Virus record (IMG/VR): IMGVR_UViG_3300007539_000062 | Location: 1 to 36,807 of that record | Origin: a virus | Direction: 5' to 3' (one strand) | Length of the DNA stretch: 36,807 bases | Shown here: in pieces, positions 6,409 to 16,928 of the stretch | How positions within the stretch are numbered: position 1 is the first letter of the stretch | How the letters are laid out: each line of letters begins with the position of its first letter | Translations under genes and position numbers: made by a program | Notes under the pieces: generated by a model | Seen by the model: the letters and a program-made list of their open reading frames with translations, nothing else | Databases searched by the model: none | Told to the model about the DNA's origin: nothing

Positions 6409-9400
6409 TTAATTATTTTGTAAAAGGTTTATTTTGTTTTGCCCTTCTGCATAGAAAGCATTTTTAAGTTCGGGGTATTCGTTTAACATTTGTCTTCTAG
6501 CTTCATTTCTGAATGCTCTAAGATATTTTTGAATCTCTTTTATTCGTGGAGATTTTAAGCCTACTTCAGCAGAAGTCTCAGCATCAGGTATAGCTTCGTA
6601 TGAGCTTGAGCGCATAAGCTTTTCTAACGCTTGTCTTAAAGTCATATCATTTATCTTAACAAGACCTGTAAGTTCTAAGTAACGGTCGTATGCTGTTTGA
6701 CCTCCTTCTTCATTAACGAAGTCTCGCATATCTAAGTTCTTATTGTTACCTAATAACTCAGCAGGTTTAGAAAACCCTGTTTTCATATTACCAATTTCTT
6801 GTTCTATGATGCTGTCAGGTATTTCTTTCTGATAAATAGGATTGAACACACCTTGTAGACCGCTTGTAGGCATTGTCTCGATTTCACCTAATAAATTACG
6901 TCTAGGCATCAATTTGTCTGCCATCGGGGTACGTTTTATCATATAATCCAACATTCCTCGTGTTTCTCTAAGCATCCTATCTTCTTGGTAGTTCATACTT
7001 TGGTTCAAAACGTTAGGTACATAACCACCCGCAATGTTACCTAAGAACTTCTCACCGTTCTTTGTAGGGTCACGAAGTACGTTAAATAAGTTATCTAAAC
7101 CTTGTACGTATGACTTATTAGTAATGTTATTCACAACAGTCGATGCAAGGTTAGAGAAAATCAAAGACATTTGGTCTGAAGTTCCTGACTCATCATATTC
7201 TGAGTATTCAGCTATATCAGCACAAATACCAAGTATAGTAGCTAACGGGTCAAGTCTTTGGTAGCTCAACATTAAGTCAGGCTTACCTTCTCTAGGAATA
7301 CGAATAGAATACTCTTGGAAACCACCTAGTTTCTCTGAGTCTCTTCGCTCTTTGTTTTTCGCTCCGTAACCTGTGATGAAATCTTTGTTAGCAAGTGTGT
7401 AATACAACAATCCTGATGTAACAGTTATTGCTGTACTTAAACGTCCAACAAGCTCTGCTCTTTCACGAGCATTAGCTGAGTTCATTTTATCCATATATTC
7501 TTTCTTGAATAATTTAGTTAATGAACCACCTTCCATATAAGACATTGGGTTTAATACTTGTGCAGCAGCTAATGGACTTCTTGATACACCGAAGGTAAGA
7601 ATGTTAGTTGGAGTTCTAACGAACGGTACAACGAATGTCATCCATGGATTTTCAGCGATTAGCTTAGATAAAGTTTTAAGTGAGCCTATCTCTGCATCTT
7701 GTGTATGAGAATTTACTTTAGCATAATACGCTGCTCTACCTGATAAGTCTTCGCGTTGTTTTGTGTTTCCTACTTTATAAGCTACACCATCTGAATCTAC
7801 TTTAAAATCTTCATCACGAATGTAATGTCTTTGCATATAGTCGTCGATAAAGTCTTGTCTCTTAGCAAATGTTAATCCTTTTTCGTCAGCTAGTTTATTA
7901 GCATCACGTAAAATATTTTCTTCTGAGAAAGCTCTACCCGACTCTGTAATATGAGAATCAAATCCTTTTTGTACATATTCAGCAATTTGTTTAGGGTCTT
8001 TGATACCTTTGTTCATTGCTTGTACAGAAAGTTCAGTACGTAAGTAATGTCTATAACTTAATGCTTTGAAGAACTCATCACCACCTAACAAACCTCTTGA
8101 TGGTAGTCTTGCTATTTTACCTAACCAATCAAACGATTTATACATGACGCCATTTTCATCCATACGTCCGCCTGTGATTTTATTTAAGTTTTCACCTGTA
8201 ATAGCGTGTATCTCACTTGAGGTATCATCGAAGACACGGTGATTAGCTATAGTAACAGCTTCATCAGTCTTCATAGCTTTTACAGCAAGCTTAAACGCTT
8301 CCGCCACACTTTCCATATGGTACGCTAAGTTAAGCTGCGATTTAGCTAATTGAAAATTACCTGTAAGTGTAGCACCTATAGTTGTCTCAGCAGTTCTTAG
8401 TGCATACGTAATAACGTTACCTAAGATATTAACCATTTGAGTTGTAGGGGCAGAAAGCAATGAGTTAATCCAATACTCACGGTTCATATCAAACATTAAT
8501 CTACCGCGCATCTTCATGTTAAGTTTGTTTAGAGATGACAATGTTTCACCACCGACTGTAGTTTTACCATCAATCGTCTTAGCGATGTCACCACTTTCTG
8601 TAGCCATAGCTAATAAATTAACTAGCTTCTTCTCTGACATACTACCTTTAGCTTGGTTACGGTATGCTTGTTGCGCGCTACGTGATTTGTTTTTAGCTGT
8701 ATCAAAACCAAAGTTACGTGTCTTGTAACCTTTCTTGTACATGAACTTTCTTTGTAACATACCTAAAGATAAGCTACGTCCGTAAAGACTCCATATACGT
8801 TGTATTTCAGTAAATTGGTCTAGGGTTGCGAATAATTCAGTTCTAGCTTCATCTAAGTCTTTACCGTTACCTGCTTCAGCTTCTTTATAAGCTTTTGCTT
8901 TATCACGAATAGATTCAGCTAAGACTTCTTGCATCTCTCTGATTACTCTTTGTTCTTCTAAAACTTCTTGGTATTTTGCTGAATCATTATCTAGTTTATT
9001 AATACGTGATGACCATGAGTTAATATCACCACCCATAATAGAAGCAAACTCTTCACTTTGTTGTGTAAGTTCTTTAGCTGTTGTTTTAGGAACTTTACCC
9101 TCCGCTTTCATTTGTTTGATGCGGACTTCAGCCATTGCTCTAGCTAACTGTGCTGCTTCAACAGAAGTTCTAACAAGTCGTGCAGCGTTTCTGAAAGCTT
9201 CTACACCACCTGTTTCTAATTCTTTAAATATACTTACATATGTTTTAGGGGCATCACCGCCGTCAGCTGCATCAGGCTTATCAGGGTTCTTGACACCACC
9301 GCCTGAACGTGCGCCTGTATTGAACGCTTGTTGGTCAGTCATATCAAGTGCAGACTTACCTTTCTTTTTAACTACAACAGCAGAACCACTTATCTTTTCT

Positions 9401-11070
9401 TTACTAGGAACAATGCTTACTTCATAGCCATCACCTAATACATCTTGAACATATTCTTTTAATTCTTGTTTAGTGAAACCTTTTTGGTATGTTCCGTTGT
9501 CGGTAATCTTAGAGCCTTCTTCCGCTCCTTTTTTAAATTTCTTGATACCTGCGATAGCTTGTACATCACGTGTCTGAATAACAGCAGTACCGCCTTCTTT
9601 TAATACTCTACCAATATCTTCAACAATACCACGTCTAATATCAGGTGGTACAACATTAAGAGTATTCATGCTTACCACATTTTCATAACTGTCCGATGGG
9701 ATGTCAGAAGCTTTACTATATGTAGGTTTAAAGTCGCCTTGTGGGAATGGTTCGTAGCTATCTGCTTTTAATTGTTTAGAACCTAAACCTAAACCTGCTC
9801 CAAAGTCGAGAGTCTTACCTTCACCTAATAAATTACCTGCTTTAGCATATGTAGGTGTAGTATTACCACGTTGTGTCTTCTGTGCGTTAGAAGGGTCTAC
9901 ATCAGGTTGTGATTTAGAAGTAAAGTTAGTCTCAGTATTTTTCTCTGTTAATACCTCTCTAGCTTTAGTTACTAATCGTTGTCTGATTTCTGCATCAGTA
10001 CCTTTTGTATCTAAGTTTTGTCTCTTAGCTTCTTCTTTGAGTTGTTTAGAATCTAAATCTTTGAACTGTGTATCGAAGCCTCTCTTAGTATTGATACCTG
10101 CAATATGGGCATCTAAACGTTGTACTAATTCTTCTTTAGTACCTCTAGCATTCAAACCATAACGTAAAGCTTCTGATTGTAATTCTTTATAATTTAAATC
10201 ATTGAAACTAACGTCTAAGAACTCAGGTTTGTAATCGTCACCTGTGTTATCTTTAGCTGCATCATTTATATCGTGTTGGGAGTCTGCGTCCTGTCTAGCG
10301 TTATCAATGTCATCTTGTCTTAGTTCAGACTCGCTTAGAGCTTCTTGTGTAGCTTGTACTTTATCTTTACCTTCAGCCATCTTTTTGTTTCTGCTCTTCA
10401 GCATCTTCAAGCTTTTGATAAATGGAACAATAACTGCCCCCATACCCGCTTCAATAAATAAACCTTCGATTACATTTTTAAGTCTACCTTCTATTTCTCC
10501 GTCCTCACCGTCAGCTGCTAAATATTCTGTAACAGGGTTCTTGAGAGAAGGATTCATATTTATCAAATTAGATAAACGTTCTTCTTGCGCATCGAATACT
10601 GTGAAATCTGCTACAGCACCTGAAGAAGTATATTTTAGAGTTTCCCCTAATTTAGTTTTCTTCTTTAATCCTTTTAGCGCTCGTAGTTCAGCGAATGTAA
10701 AATTCTTTTGACCTTTGGCAACTTTGAGTGCTGTATTAGCTCCTACCTTACTAGCTATAGTTCCAAACTTACCAACTTTACCTGCAACACCTACTACAGG
10801 AATAAAACCTGTCATAAACTGTGACACACCTTCTACTAGACCACCTGCGATTGTATTAGAGCGTCCTAAGAATCTGTTGTCATAATCAGGTAATAACTCA
10901 TCGCCTGTAGCCCAATCTGCTAAATTATAAACACCTTGAGCTGCTCCTTCAATACCTCTGAATGGTGCTGCTAGAACATCTAGGAAAACATTCTTCTTTT
11001 CCTCTTCCTGTATCGGCTGTGCGGTACGGGTGGTGGTTGTTAAACCTTTTGCTATTTCATCTATTGCCAT
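6409..11070 (-). CDS. Large internal virion (ejection) protein, gp16-like, with SAP motifs and a methyltransferase-like domain
   Basis: At 1553 residues this is the largest protein, in the place of T7 gp16 (1318). In T7 the internal core proteins are ejected into the host and form the DNA conduit. Residues about 74-103 and 201-224 are hydrophobic. Two SAP-like DNA-binding motifs lie at about 290-323 and 337-371 (each an LxxEA helix, a Gly-containing turn and a second helix). Residues about 406-569 resemble a class I SAM-dependent methyltransferase: LDFGAGLGLG (421-430), an acidic position in SYEPFP, YENVVSMNTLNVV (462-474) and LKEGGTAVIQTR (490-501). The C-terminal half has segments typical of phage core proteins (SAPTTQMVNILGN, RTPTNILTFGVS). 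No lysozyme or transglycosylase active site is visible, unlike in T7 gp16. Whether the methyltransferase is active is unknown. Confidence 0.85.
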   Translation of the reverse strand: MAIDEIAKGLTTTTRTAQPIQEEEKKNVFLDVLAAPFRGIEGAAQGVYNLADWATGDELLPDYDNRFLGRSNTIAGGLVEGVSQFMTGFIPVVGVAGKVGKFGTIASKVGANTALKVAKGQKNFTFAELRALKGLKKKTKLGETLKYTSSGAVADFTVFDAQEERLSNLINMNPSLKNPVTEYLAADGEDGEIEGRLKNVIEGLFIEAGMGAVIVPFIKSLKMLKSRNKKMAEGKDKVQATQEALSESELRQDDIDNARQDADSQHDINDAAKDNTGDDYKPEFLDVSFNDLNYKELQSEALRYGLNARGTKEELVQRLDAHIAGINTKRGFDTQFKDLDSKQLKEEAKRQNLDTKGTDAEIRQRLVTKAREVLTEKNTETNFTSKSQPDVDPSNAQKTQRGNTTPTYAKAGNLLGEGKTLDFGAGLGLGSKQLKADSYEPFPQGDFKPTYSKASDIPSDSYENVVSMNTLNVVPPDIRRGIVEDIGRVLKEGGTAVIQTRDVQAIAGIKKFKKGAEEGSKITDNGTYQKGFTKQELKEYVQDVLGDGYEVSIVPSKEKISGSAVVVKKKGKSALDMTDQQAFNTGARSGGGVKNPDKPDAADGGDAPKTYVSIFKELETGGVEAFRNAARLVRTSVEAAQLARAMAEVRIKQMKAEGKVPKTTAKELTQQSEEFASIMGGDINSWSSRINKLDNDSAKYQEVLEEQRVIREMQEVLAESIRDKAKAYKEAEAGNGKDLDEARTELFATLDQFTEIQRIWSLYGRSLSLGMLQRKFMYKKGYKTRNFGFDTAKNKSRSAQQAYRNQAKGSMSEKKLVNLLAMATESGDIAKTIDGKTTVGGETLSSLNKLNMKMRGRLMFDMNREYWINSLLSAPTTQMVNILGNVITYALRTAETTIGATLTGNFQLAKSQLNLAYHMESVAEAFKLAVKAMKTDEAVTIANHRVFDDTSSEIHAITGENLNKITGGRMDENGVMYKSFDWLGKIARLPSRGLLGGDEFFKALSYRHYLRTELSVQAMNKGIKDPKQIAEYVQKGFDSHITESGRAFSEENILRDANKLADEKGLTFAKRQDFIDDYMQRHYIRDEDFKVDSDGVAYKVGNTKQREDLSGRAAYYAKVNSHTQDAEIGSLKTLSKLIAENPWMTFVVPFVRTPTNILTFGVSRSPLAAAQVLNPMSYMEGGSLTKLFKKEYMDKMNSANARERAELVGRLSTAITVTSGLLYYTLANKDFITGYGAKNKERRDSEKLGGFQEYSIRIPREGKPDLMLSYQRLDPLATILGICADIAEYSEYDESGTSDQMSLIFSNLASTVVNNITNKSYVQGLDNLFNVLRDPTKNGEKFLGNIAGGYVPNVLNQSMNYQEDRMLRETRGMLDYMIKRTPMADKLMPRRNLLGEIETMPTSGLQGVFNPIYQKEIPDSIIEQEIGNMKTGFSKPAELLGNNKNLDMRDFVNEEGGQTAYDRYLELTGLVKINDMTLRQALEKLMRSSSYEAIPDAETSAEVGLKSPRIKEIQKYLRAFRNEARRQMLNEYPELKNAFYAEGQNKINLLQNN

Positions 11071-11072
11071 AA

Positions 11073-13415
11073 TTAATTGGTAATTCTAAATTTAGTTCTA
11101 TAATCGTTTTGTGATTTGATTAGTTGGTCAACACTAATCCCTAATAAAGTTGCTAAGACTTTTGTTGCTTCGTCGCCTTCTGCTAATCCATCAATACGGA
11201 TGTTCTTATAAGAGTTTTGAAAATAGTCGGTGTTATATGATATACCGTTTTCATCACTCAATAATGAATCTTCAAATCCTGACTCTAATATGTCAACAAT
11301 TTCTACAGGTTCATATCCTGCAAAACCTTTGATTAATTGATACTCAGAAGCTTGTTTAGCTTGTATTGCTAAAGTCTCTCTTCTTTCTCTTGTAGATGCG
11401 CGTTTGATTAGGCGTGGTAACGCTTCGTTTGCCTCTGTGTAGATTTCGTCGTAAGCTTCAGCTAATATACCTAAATTTGCATCACCGTCTTTTAAGAACT
11501 GTGCTGTGTTAGAGTATTTATCAATCATTTTTGGTATATGCACTTCATCATGTACAAACAAACTCAAATTGTTACCTGTGTTGTATTGAAGCCGTACACC
11601 TCTTGTACCTCCGAATGTTTTTAAACGGTTATCAGGGTCAGCTATTTTAGCTAACTCAGCTTGAACTTTATCTGCTTTCTCTTGAACTTCAGTAGCTATT
11701 CTTGTTTCTTCTTTTTGTATTGTAGATTTCTTGTGTAGGTAACTCTCAAAATCATTCTTTAGTCTATCTTTGAATTGGTCGTTGAGTCCACCTTTAGCGT
11801 TGATTTGTTCCATAACCCAATCTGCTCTAGCTTGAGTAGAGGGTAAGTTCATACGTAAAACTTTTTTCTGTAAATTTGTAATTTCACCTTGTAGCCATCC
11901 TCTTTGCTTTGTGATGAAACGCTGTGCATCTGAAGTTGCTCTTTGGTCAAGCAACGCGTTTTCAAGCCCTACAGGATTTTTAAACAAAGGATTACTTGCA
12001 TAATTATAACCTGTGCTAGTGTTCGCTATAACTTCGCCAAAGATTTCTTCAACACGTGTATCTCCTGATAATGCGTTCATAGATGTAGAACTGTTATCTA
12101 AATATTCAGATATGTTTTGGCGCTCTGTGTCATCTATAGATTCTAAGCTTTGCGCTCTTCCTTTAAACCACTCTATTAATTCTTCTTTTACTGCTTCAGG
12201 TACTTGCGCATCATCGCCAAGTTTTTTAATTTCTTCTTTAATGTATTGGTCTGCTGCATCTAGTCCACCTGAGTTTTCGACGTAATTATTATTCTCATCA
12301 AATTCACCATTAAGAACGTTACGTAATTCAGGTAAATATTTCTTTTTATACTCTCTCACCAATTCTGCATTGTGTTCAAGTGTTTCAGTACGCCAAGCGT
12401 CTTCTTTTGCTTCGATTGTAGCTAATAGATTGTTATATAAAGAAGAACCCACTAATGGTTCATTACCTATTTTTAAATCTTGTGCTATTTCCGCTAATGC
12501 TTCTTTAGCAAAGTCTGCATCTTCTACAGCAAAACCATCAACAAAGTCTGTTAAAACTTTTTTAGTATCTGCAATGTCTAATGTATTTAAATAACGTAGA
12601 TATGTATTTAGTATAGCACGTTTATTATTAGGCTGTGTACCATCAACAGCTTCTAACTCTGCTACACCTAAAGCAACATTACGTAAGTTATTAGCTAGGC
12701 TAGGTATAAATACTGTATCTTTGTGATGGTCTTCTAATGTTTTAGGTACAGTTAATTTTAGTTCTTCACGCTTCGCTGCTGTACTAGCTAAAAATCCTTC
12801 GTAACGTAATGTACCTTTTTGAAATAACTCACCACCATCTTGAGAACCTGTAGCTAAAAATTCTTGAGTAAGTTCGTTGATGTACCCTTCCATATCAGCA
12901 GCGGTTGGTCTTTTCTCCCAAGGAAGTTTTTCTATTTCTAATTTCTTTGCTTCTAATTTTTTAGATATAAATTTATTATAATTAGAAGACTCACTAGCAC
13001 CTACTAATTTTTCAGCATAGATACCCGCTAATGGATTTAAACCATACTGACCACGTAGTTTATTATTAATAGAGTCTTCTGTAGCTGCTAAGTTTGCTTC
13101 TTGTGCTTGTACAAGTGCTTGTCTTTCGGAATCATCCATTCCTGCAAACTTTTCTTGGAACAACAACTTATCTTTTTCAGCTTCAGCATAGTAACCTTTT
13201 TGCATAGCTTGAAGCGCAGGATTAAGTTTTTCTAAAGATGTGGCTAACTTACCTAATGATGTTTGTCCTGCTGATAAGGTTGCTTGTGTAGCAGTAACAC
13301 TTTGTCCTCCACGTCCTATAGTAGGCTGAAGTTTTGGTGTTCCTAAATTAAGACTAGCTTGAACTCTTCCGTCGCCACCGCCTAGTAAACTTTTTAATGT
13401 TTGTTTCTTCGCCAT
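11073..13415 (-). CDS. Internal virion protein (T7 gp15-like)
   Basis: This 780-residue protein (T7 gp15 is 747) is largely helical and charged, rich in Glu, Lys, Ala and Leu, with an N-terminal part containing QPTIGRGGQSVTATQATLSA. It has no enzymatic motif that I recognise. It starts with ATG two bases after the gp14-like stop and ends two bases before the gp16-like start, so order, size and composition match the T7 internal core genes 14-15-16. It would form part of the ejected channel. The assignment rests mainly on position and length. Confidence 0.8.
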   Translation of the reverse strand: MAKKQTLKSLLGGGDGRVQASLNLGTPKLQPTIGRGGQSVTATQATLSAGQTSLGKLATSLEKLNPALQAMQKGYYAEAEKDKLLFQEKFAGMDDSERQALVQAQEANLAATEDSINNKLRGQYGLNPLAGIYAEKLVGASESSNYNKFISKKLEAKKLEIEKLPWEKRPTAADMEGYINELTQEFLATGSQDGGELFQKGTLRYEGFLASTAAKREELKLTVPKTLEDHHKDTVFIPSLANNLRNVALGVAELEAVDGTQPNNKRAILNTYLRYLNTLDIADTKKVLTDFVDGFAVEDADFAKEALAEIAQDLKIGNEPLVGSSLYNNLLATIEAKEDAWRTETLEHNAELVREYKKKYLPELRNVLNGEFDENNNYVENSGGLDAADQYIKEEIKKLGDDAQVPEAVKEELIEWFKGRAQSLESIDDTERQNISEYLDNSSTSMNALSGDTRVEEIFGEVIANTSTGYNYASNPLFKNPVGLENALLDQRATSDAQRFITKQRGWLQGEITNLQKKVLRMNLPSTQARADWVMEQINAKGGLNDQFKDRLKNDFESYLHKKSTIQKEETRIATEVQEKADKVQAELAKIADPDNRLKTFGGTRGVRLQYNTGNNLSLFVHDEVHIPKMIDKYSNTAQFLKDGDANLGILAEAYDEIYTEANEALPRLIKRASTRERRETLAIQAKQASEYQLIKGFAGYEPVEIVDILESGFEDSLLSDENGISYNTDYFQNSYKNIRIDGLAEGDEATKVLATLLGISVDQLIKSQNDYRTKFRITN

Positions 13416-13416
13416 A

Positions 13417-13998
13417 TTAATCAGTATTTAAAGATTCTATCTTAGCTTCCATGTATTGGTTTTGCTTTAAGTTACCTTGTATCTGTAAATAAGAACCTGC
13501 AAGGTTAACAGCAGAGCCTAAGTAATCAGGTTTCTGTATTGGTTTATTAATACGTATTAAATTATCTTGATTACGGAATCCTGCTTCTTGTAATTCTAAT
13601 TGATTATTGATTCCTGTTAAACGTGCTTGTTCCTGTAACGTAAATCTGTGTTCAGCTTCTTGTCTTGTGTAGTCATCTATAAGCGCATCTACACTCAATC
13701 CTACCACGCCTGATTCACCTGCGGCTACTACTGCTGTAGCTCTAGCTTCTTTTGATTTACGTGACGCTTCTTTTATTTCATTAGCTAACGCCAAATCTTG
13801 TTGAGCTTCTTTTAATCTTTGTGCTGTAGCTTCACGTTGGTAACGCGCATTCTCTCGTCTAGCAGCAGCAGCTTGAGCAGCGCCTTGAGCTTTGGCTGCG
13901 TTCTTTTGTGCTGTAAGTGACATCAAAGTTGATGCCGCCGCTGTAGCCATTTGTAGTTTGGCAAGCGTAGCAGCTGTCATTGTAGCAGGTTCACACAT
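13417..13998 (-). CDS. Internal virion protein (T7 gp14-like)
   Basis: This 193-residue protein (T7 gp14 is 196) starts MCEPATMTAATLAKLQMA and continues with an Ala-rich helix (about residues 15-60), then a long helical region (LKEAQQDLALANEIKEASRK) and the small loop GESGVVGLSVDALIDDY near residues 95-110 that is common in this family. In T7, gp14 is ejected and inserts near the outer membrane as the outer part of the DNA channel. It lies two bases from both neighbours. Confidence 0.87.
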   Translation of the reverse strand: MCEPATMTAATLAKLQMATAAASTLMSLTAQKNAAKAQGAAQAAAARRENARYQREATAQRLKEAQQDLALANEIKEASRKSKEARATAVVAAGESGVVGLSVDALIDDYTRQEAEHRFTLQEQARLTGINNQLELQEAGFRNQDNLIRINKPIQKPDYLGSAVNLAGSYLQIQGNLKQNQYMEAKIESLNTD

Positions 13999-13999
13999 A

Positions 14000-14482
14000 T
14001 TATTTTATATTGTAAATTGTAAATTTTAGAAATTGTTCCCCGTTTATATCTACGGGTTGAACGATGGTAGCACCACACCACATTAACCATCTTAATGAAA
14101 AATGGTTTCGGCTGTGTACCATATTAGAATATTTAGGGTATTTGTTAGTTATTTTTTTAATCCACGGGCGTGAAAATCGTATAAAGTCTCGCTTGTAATC
14201 GTACAGTTCATCAGTACCTAACATCCATATATATCCTTCATCTGAGCTAAATTGCCCAACACCAAACATTCCACAAGGTTTTTTGTCCTTGGTCAATAAG
14301 GTATAAGTCTCATCGTCAAACTCTACGCCTAACGATAATCCTTCACGGGGTTGACTACCAACTAAACCTATTTCTAACCTATCTGCTGTCCGTAAGTTGT
14401 CAGCAATGTGGTCTATATGTGTTTCGTCAGCAACAACAACACTAATACCTGATTTATATTTCTTATCTAATAAATCATCCAT
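14000..14482 (-). CDS. Internal virion protein (T7 gp13-like, GNAT-like fold)
   Basis: I start this 160-residue protein at the ATG at 14482, which overlaps the tail tube B stop by 8 bases (ATGGATGA). The longer upstream frame lies wholly inside the neighbouring gene. The C-terminal part (YSNMVHSRNHFSLRWLMWC, then GATIV and GEQFLKFTI) aligns in pattern with the end of T7 gp13 (NYVWVGNTSHIRFLKTIGA, GQFQLFTI). The layout resembles an acetyltransferase (GNAT) fold, but catalysis is not implied. T7 gp13 is needed for virion morphogenesis. Confidence 0.75.
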   Translation of the reverse strand: MDDLLDKKYKSGISVVVADETHIDHIADNLRTADRLEIGLVGSQPREGLSLGVEFDDETYTLLTKDKKPCGMFGVGQFSSDEGYIWMLGTDELYDYKRDFIRFSRPWIKKITNKYPKYSNMVHSRNHFSLRWLMWCGATIVQPVDINGEQFLKFTIYNIK

Positions 14483-16928
14483 AACGATTTGACCTTGAAT
14501 GAACAAAGGATTCAAATTCAGCACTCTGTAAATTAGAAGGCAGAGCATAAGGATTTTCAAGCGTAATCGTGCAAGTATTTGCTTTTGTTAATATAGGGAA
14601 TCTAAATGCCCCATCAGTTAATTTCAATTCATCTACACCTTGCGTACCTATAACTACAGGGGCAAACTCATTGATATTTTCAGTACGCTCGTCAGGTTTA
14701 ACTTTAACTCTAAATGCAGAGCTATTGTTAAAGAATACACTTCCGTTTCGTATAAGTAGATTTGAAGCGTTTGAGGGGGATTTAGAGTTACCTGAAGCTG
14801 CTTTAAATAATTGTTTAGAAAATACATATTTCATTGTGTAGGCAAGACCTACGTAAACAGGTGTGTTTACTGTTGGAGTTTCAGTAAGTGTAACTACAGA
14901 ACCACTATAGGTTGCATCTAGTTTTAATCCGTCGTGTGTGTAGACTTCTAATGTATCTGTACTTTCAGGTTCGTATGGTAACTGTATTGTATTTGTATTA
15001 GCTGATACAGTTCTACTAACGCGCATATCTAAGTGAGTATTAAATCCACTTGCATCGACACGTCCTGTTTCTAAAGGAATTTTTAATAAATTAGTTTTAC
15101 CATTCTTAACACACAATATGTATAAGTCAGACTCTAGGAATTGAACGCCTCTTACATCGCCTTGTACGGTAAACTTACTCCAACTACTTAATCCTTTTTG
15201 ATTATTAGAAAAGAAGAATTTGTAAACATAGATGTCGTCAGAAGCGACAACAATCATTTGCTCTGTATTAGAACCTGAAACAGACGCTAAAGGAGTTTCA
15301 ATATATTGTGGTACGTGTGATGTAACTTCATTAGAGTCATAAACATCAGAAGTTGCATTAACAGTAAACTCTCGTAAACCTAAATGATTACCACGTGTGA
15401 ATGGAAAGTATAAATACGAACCAACAGCAATAGGGTCGACAGATGTTTCGCTGTCAAAGTTTGTAACAGCGGTAACTGATACAGACTTAGGCGTCAACAA
15501 ATCACCACCCTTCATTACGAACTGTGTATTGTCTGAGAACAATATTAAGTTCTCTTGGAAAGGTTGTGCGCTTCGTAGGTTAGTAACTCTGTTAGACACA
15601 ACAGCAACATCAATAGGGTCTGAGTCTAATAAAGTTACTACAGCAGTTCTATAAAAGTTATATTTACCATTAAGTCCAAATCCTGATTGGGATATTGAAA
15701 CAGAGTCATTAGATAAGAAACCTATACGGTTTTTAAATTGAAATATATTATTTATTTTATTTGTAACGAACGACGGGTCAGGATTGCTTTCTAAGTCACC
15801 TGCATTTAACTCATTGGTATTCATTCGTTTAATCTCGAATGTATTGAGAGCAGTATTAACTAATAGGCGTGGCATTGTTGTTTCGTCTATTTGATTTAGA
15901 ACACCACCACCTGAACATTCTACCCAAGAGCCTTCTCCTACGTTACCATCAGTATTTCCGTCAGCAAGCTCAAATTTTACATAGTAATCGTCTTGTGCTA
16001 ATTCAGCGTCTCCTTTAATTTTTACTTTAAAATTATGTGGTGCTATTAAAGGTAAATCAGTAAGCGATGAAACTTCTTTGTGAACAACACCAATACCTTC
16101 ACCTGCTAAACCGTCAATTCCAAGTGCAGTATAATCTGTAGAAGCAAATGCTGTTTTTCTATTACACACCATAAGGTTTGCGTGTACTGTTGCAGCGTCA
16201 AATTTATCTGTGTAAGTCGTAGCATTATTTAGTTTAACTCTTAAAGCGTGTAGAATTAAATTAGAGTCCGCCATATGCGGTTTAGTATCTGTACTTGAAT
16301 TTTCATTTGCAGCTGCGTAAGAATTATTTGATGAAGATGTAGGACGTGATTGAATATTTAACTCAGTCCCATCAAAGATTACACCATATTTTTTAGTGTA
16401 GTCTCCTTGTTTAATAAATATTAACGTATCATTAGATACAGCCGTACTTGTTTGTGAAGTCTTTTGTACAGTCTGTGTAGAGTTTACTAAGAAAGTTGTG
16501 TCCCCTACCGTCAATGGTTTAATCTGTGTAGACGGACTACTAGCATCTAAGTATGTACCTGACGTTGCTAGGGCGTTGTTACTGATTGTAAAATCTGTAG
16601 TAGTATTTTCAGTAAGAGTACATAACTGACCGCTGTCAGCATTAAAGATACGTAAATTCGAGCCATCATGAGTAATAATATATTTTTCGCCTGCTGTTCT
16701 TCTATAGACGTGAAACAATGTATTAGCAGGAACTGTACCATCAATAAGTGGGTCTAGTCCTGTCGTATCGTTATGTATAAATTCTGTAGCAGGTCTTTTC
16801 TGTAATCCATCTACAACACTACTAAGAGCGTTTTCTTGTTCCTCACATTGTCCGTCGTAACGTACAGCGTCAGGCTGTTGCGAAACACCTTGGATAAGGT
16901 TAGGTAACGATGTATTAATTAAGGGCAT
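14475..16928 (-). CDS. Tail tubular protein B (T7 gp12-like nozzle)
   Basis: This is an 817-residue protein (T7 gp12 is 794). The N-terminus LPNLIQGVSQQPDAVRYDG, followed by ENALSSVVDGLQKRPATEF, is the family signature. The remainder is beta-rich, as expected for the nozzle that forms the distal tail. The start ATG overlaps the stop of tail tube A as TAATG, giving translational coupling. Identification is firm. Confidence 0.93.
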   Translation of the reverse strand: MPLINTSLPNLIQGVSQQPDAVRYDGQCEEQENALSSVVDGLQKRPATEFIHNDTTGLDPLIDGTVPANTLFHVYRRTAGEKYIITHDGSNLRIFNADSGQLCTLTENTTTDFTISNNALATSGTYLDASSPSTQIKPLTVGDTTFLVNSTQTVQKTSQTSTAVSNDTLIFIKQGDYTKKYGVIFDGTELNIQSRPTSSSNNSYAAANENSSTDTKPHMADSNLILHALRVKLNNATTYTDKFDAATVHANLMVCNRKTAFASTDYTALGIDGLAGEGIGVVHKEVSSLTDLPLIAPHNFKVKIKGDAELAQDDYYVKFELADGNTDGNVGEGSWVECSGGGVLNQIDETTMPRLLVNTALNTFEIKRMNTNELNAGDLESNPDPSFVTNKINNIFQFKNRIGFLSNDSVSISQSGFGLNGKYNFYRTAVVTLLDSDPIDVAVVSNRVTNLRSAQPFQENLILFSDNTQFVMKGGDLLTPKSVSVTAVTNFDSETSVDPIAVGSYLYFPFTRGNHLGLREFTVNATSDVYDSNEVTSHVPQYIETPLASVSGSNTEQMIVVASDDIYVYKFFFSNNQKGLSSWSKFTVQGDVRGVQFLESDLYILCVKNGKTNLLKIPLETGRVDASGFNTHLDMRVSRTVSANTNTIQLPYEPESTDTLEVYTHDGLKLDATYSGSVVTLTETPTVNTPVYVGLAYTMKYVFSKQLFKAASGNSKSPSNASNLLIRNGSVFFNNSSAFRVKVKPDERTENINEFAPVVIGTQGVDELKLTDGAFRFPILTKANTCTITLENPYALPSNLQSAEFESFVHSRSNRYG

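Noticed and set aside
10244-10711. Open frame of 155 codons on the plus strand, Ser/Leu-rich
   Set aside because: It is antisense to the gp16-like gene; the composition is what the opposite strand of a Glu/Lys/Asp-rich helix region gives.
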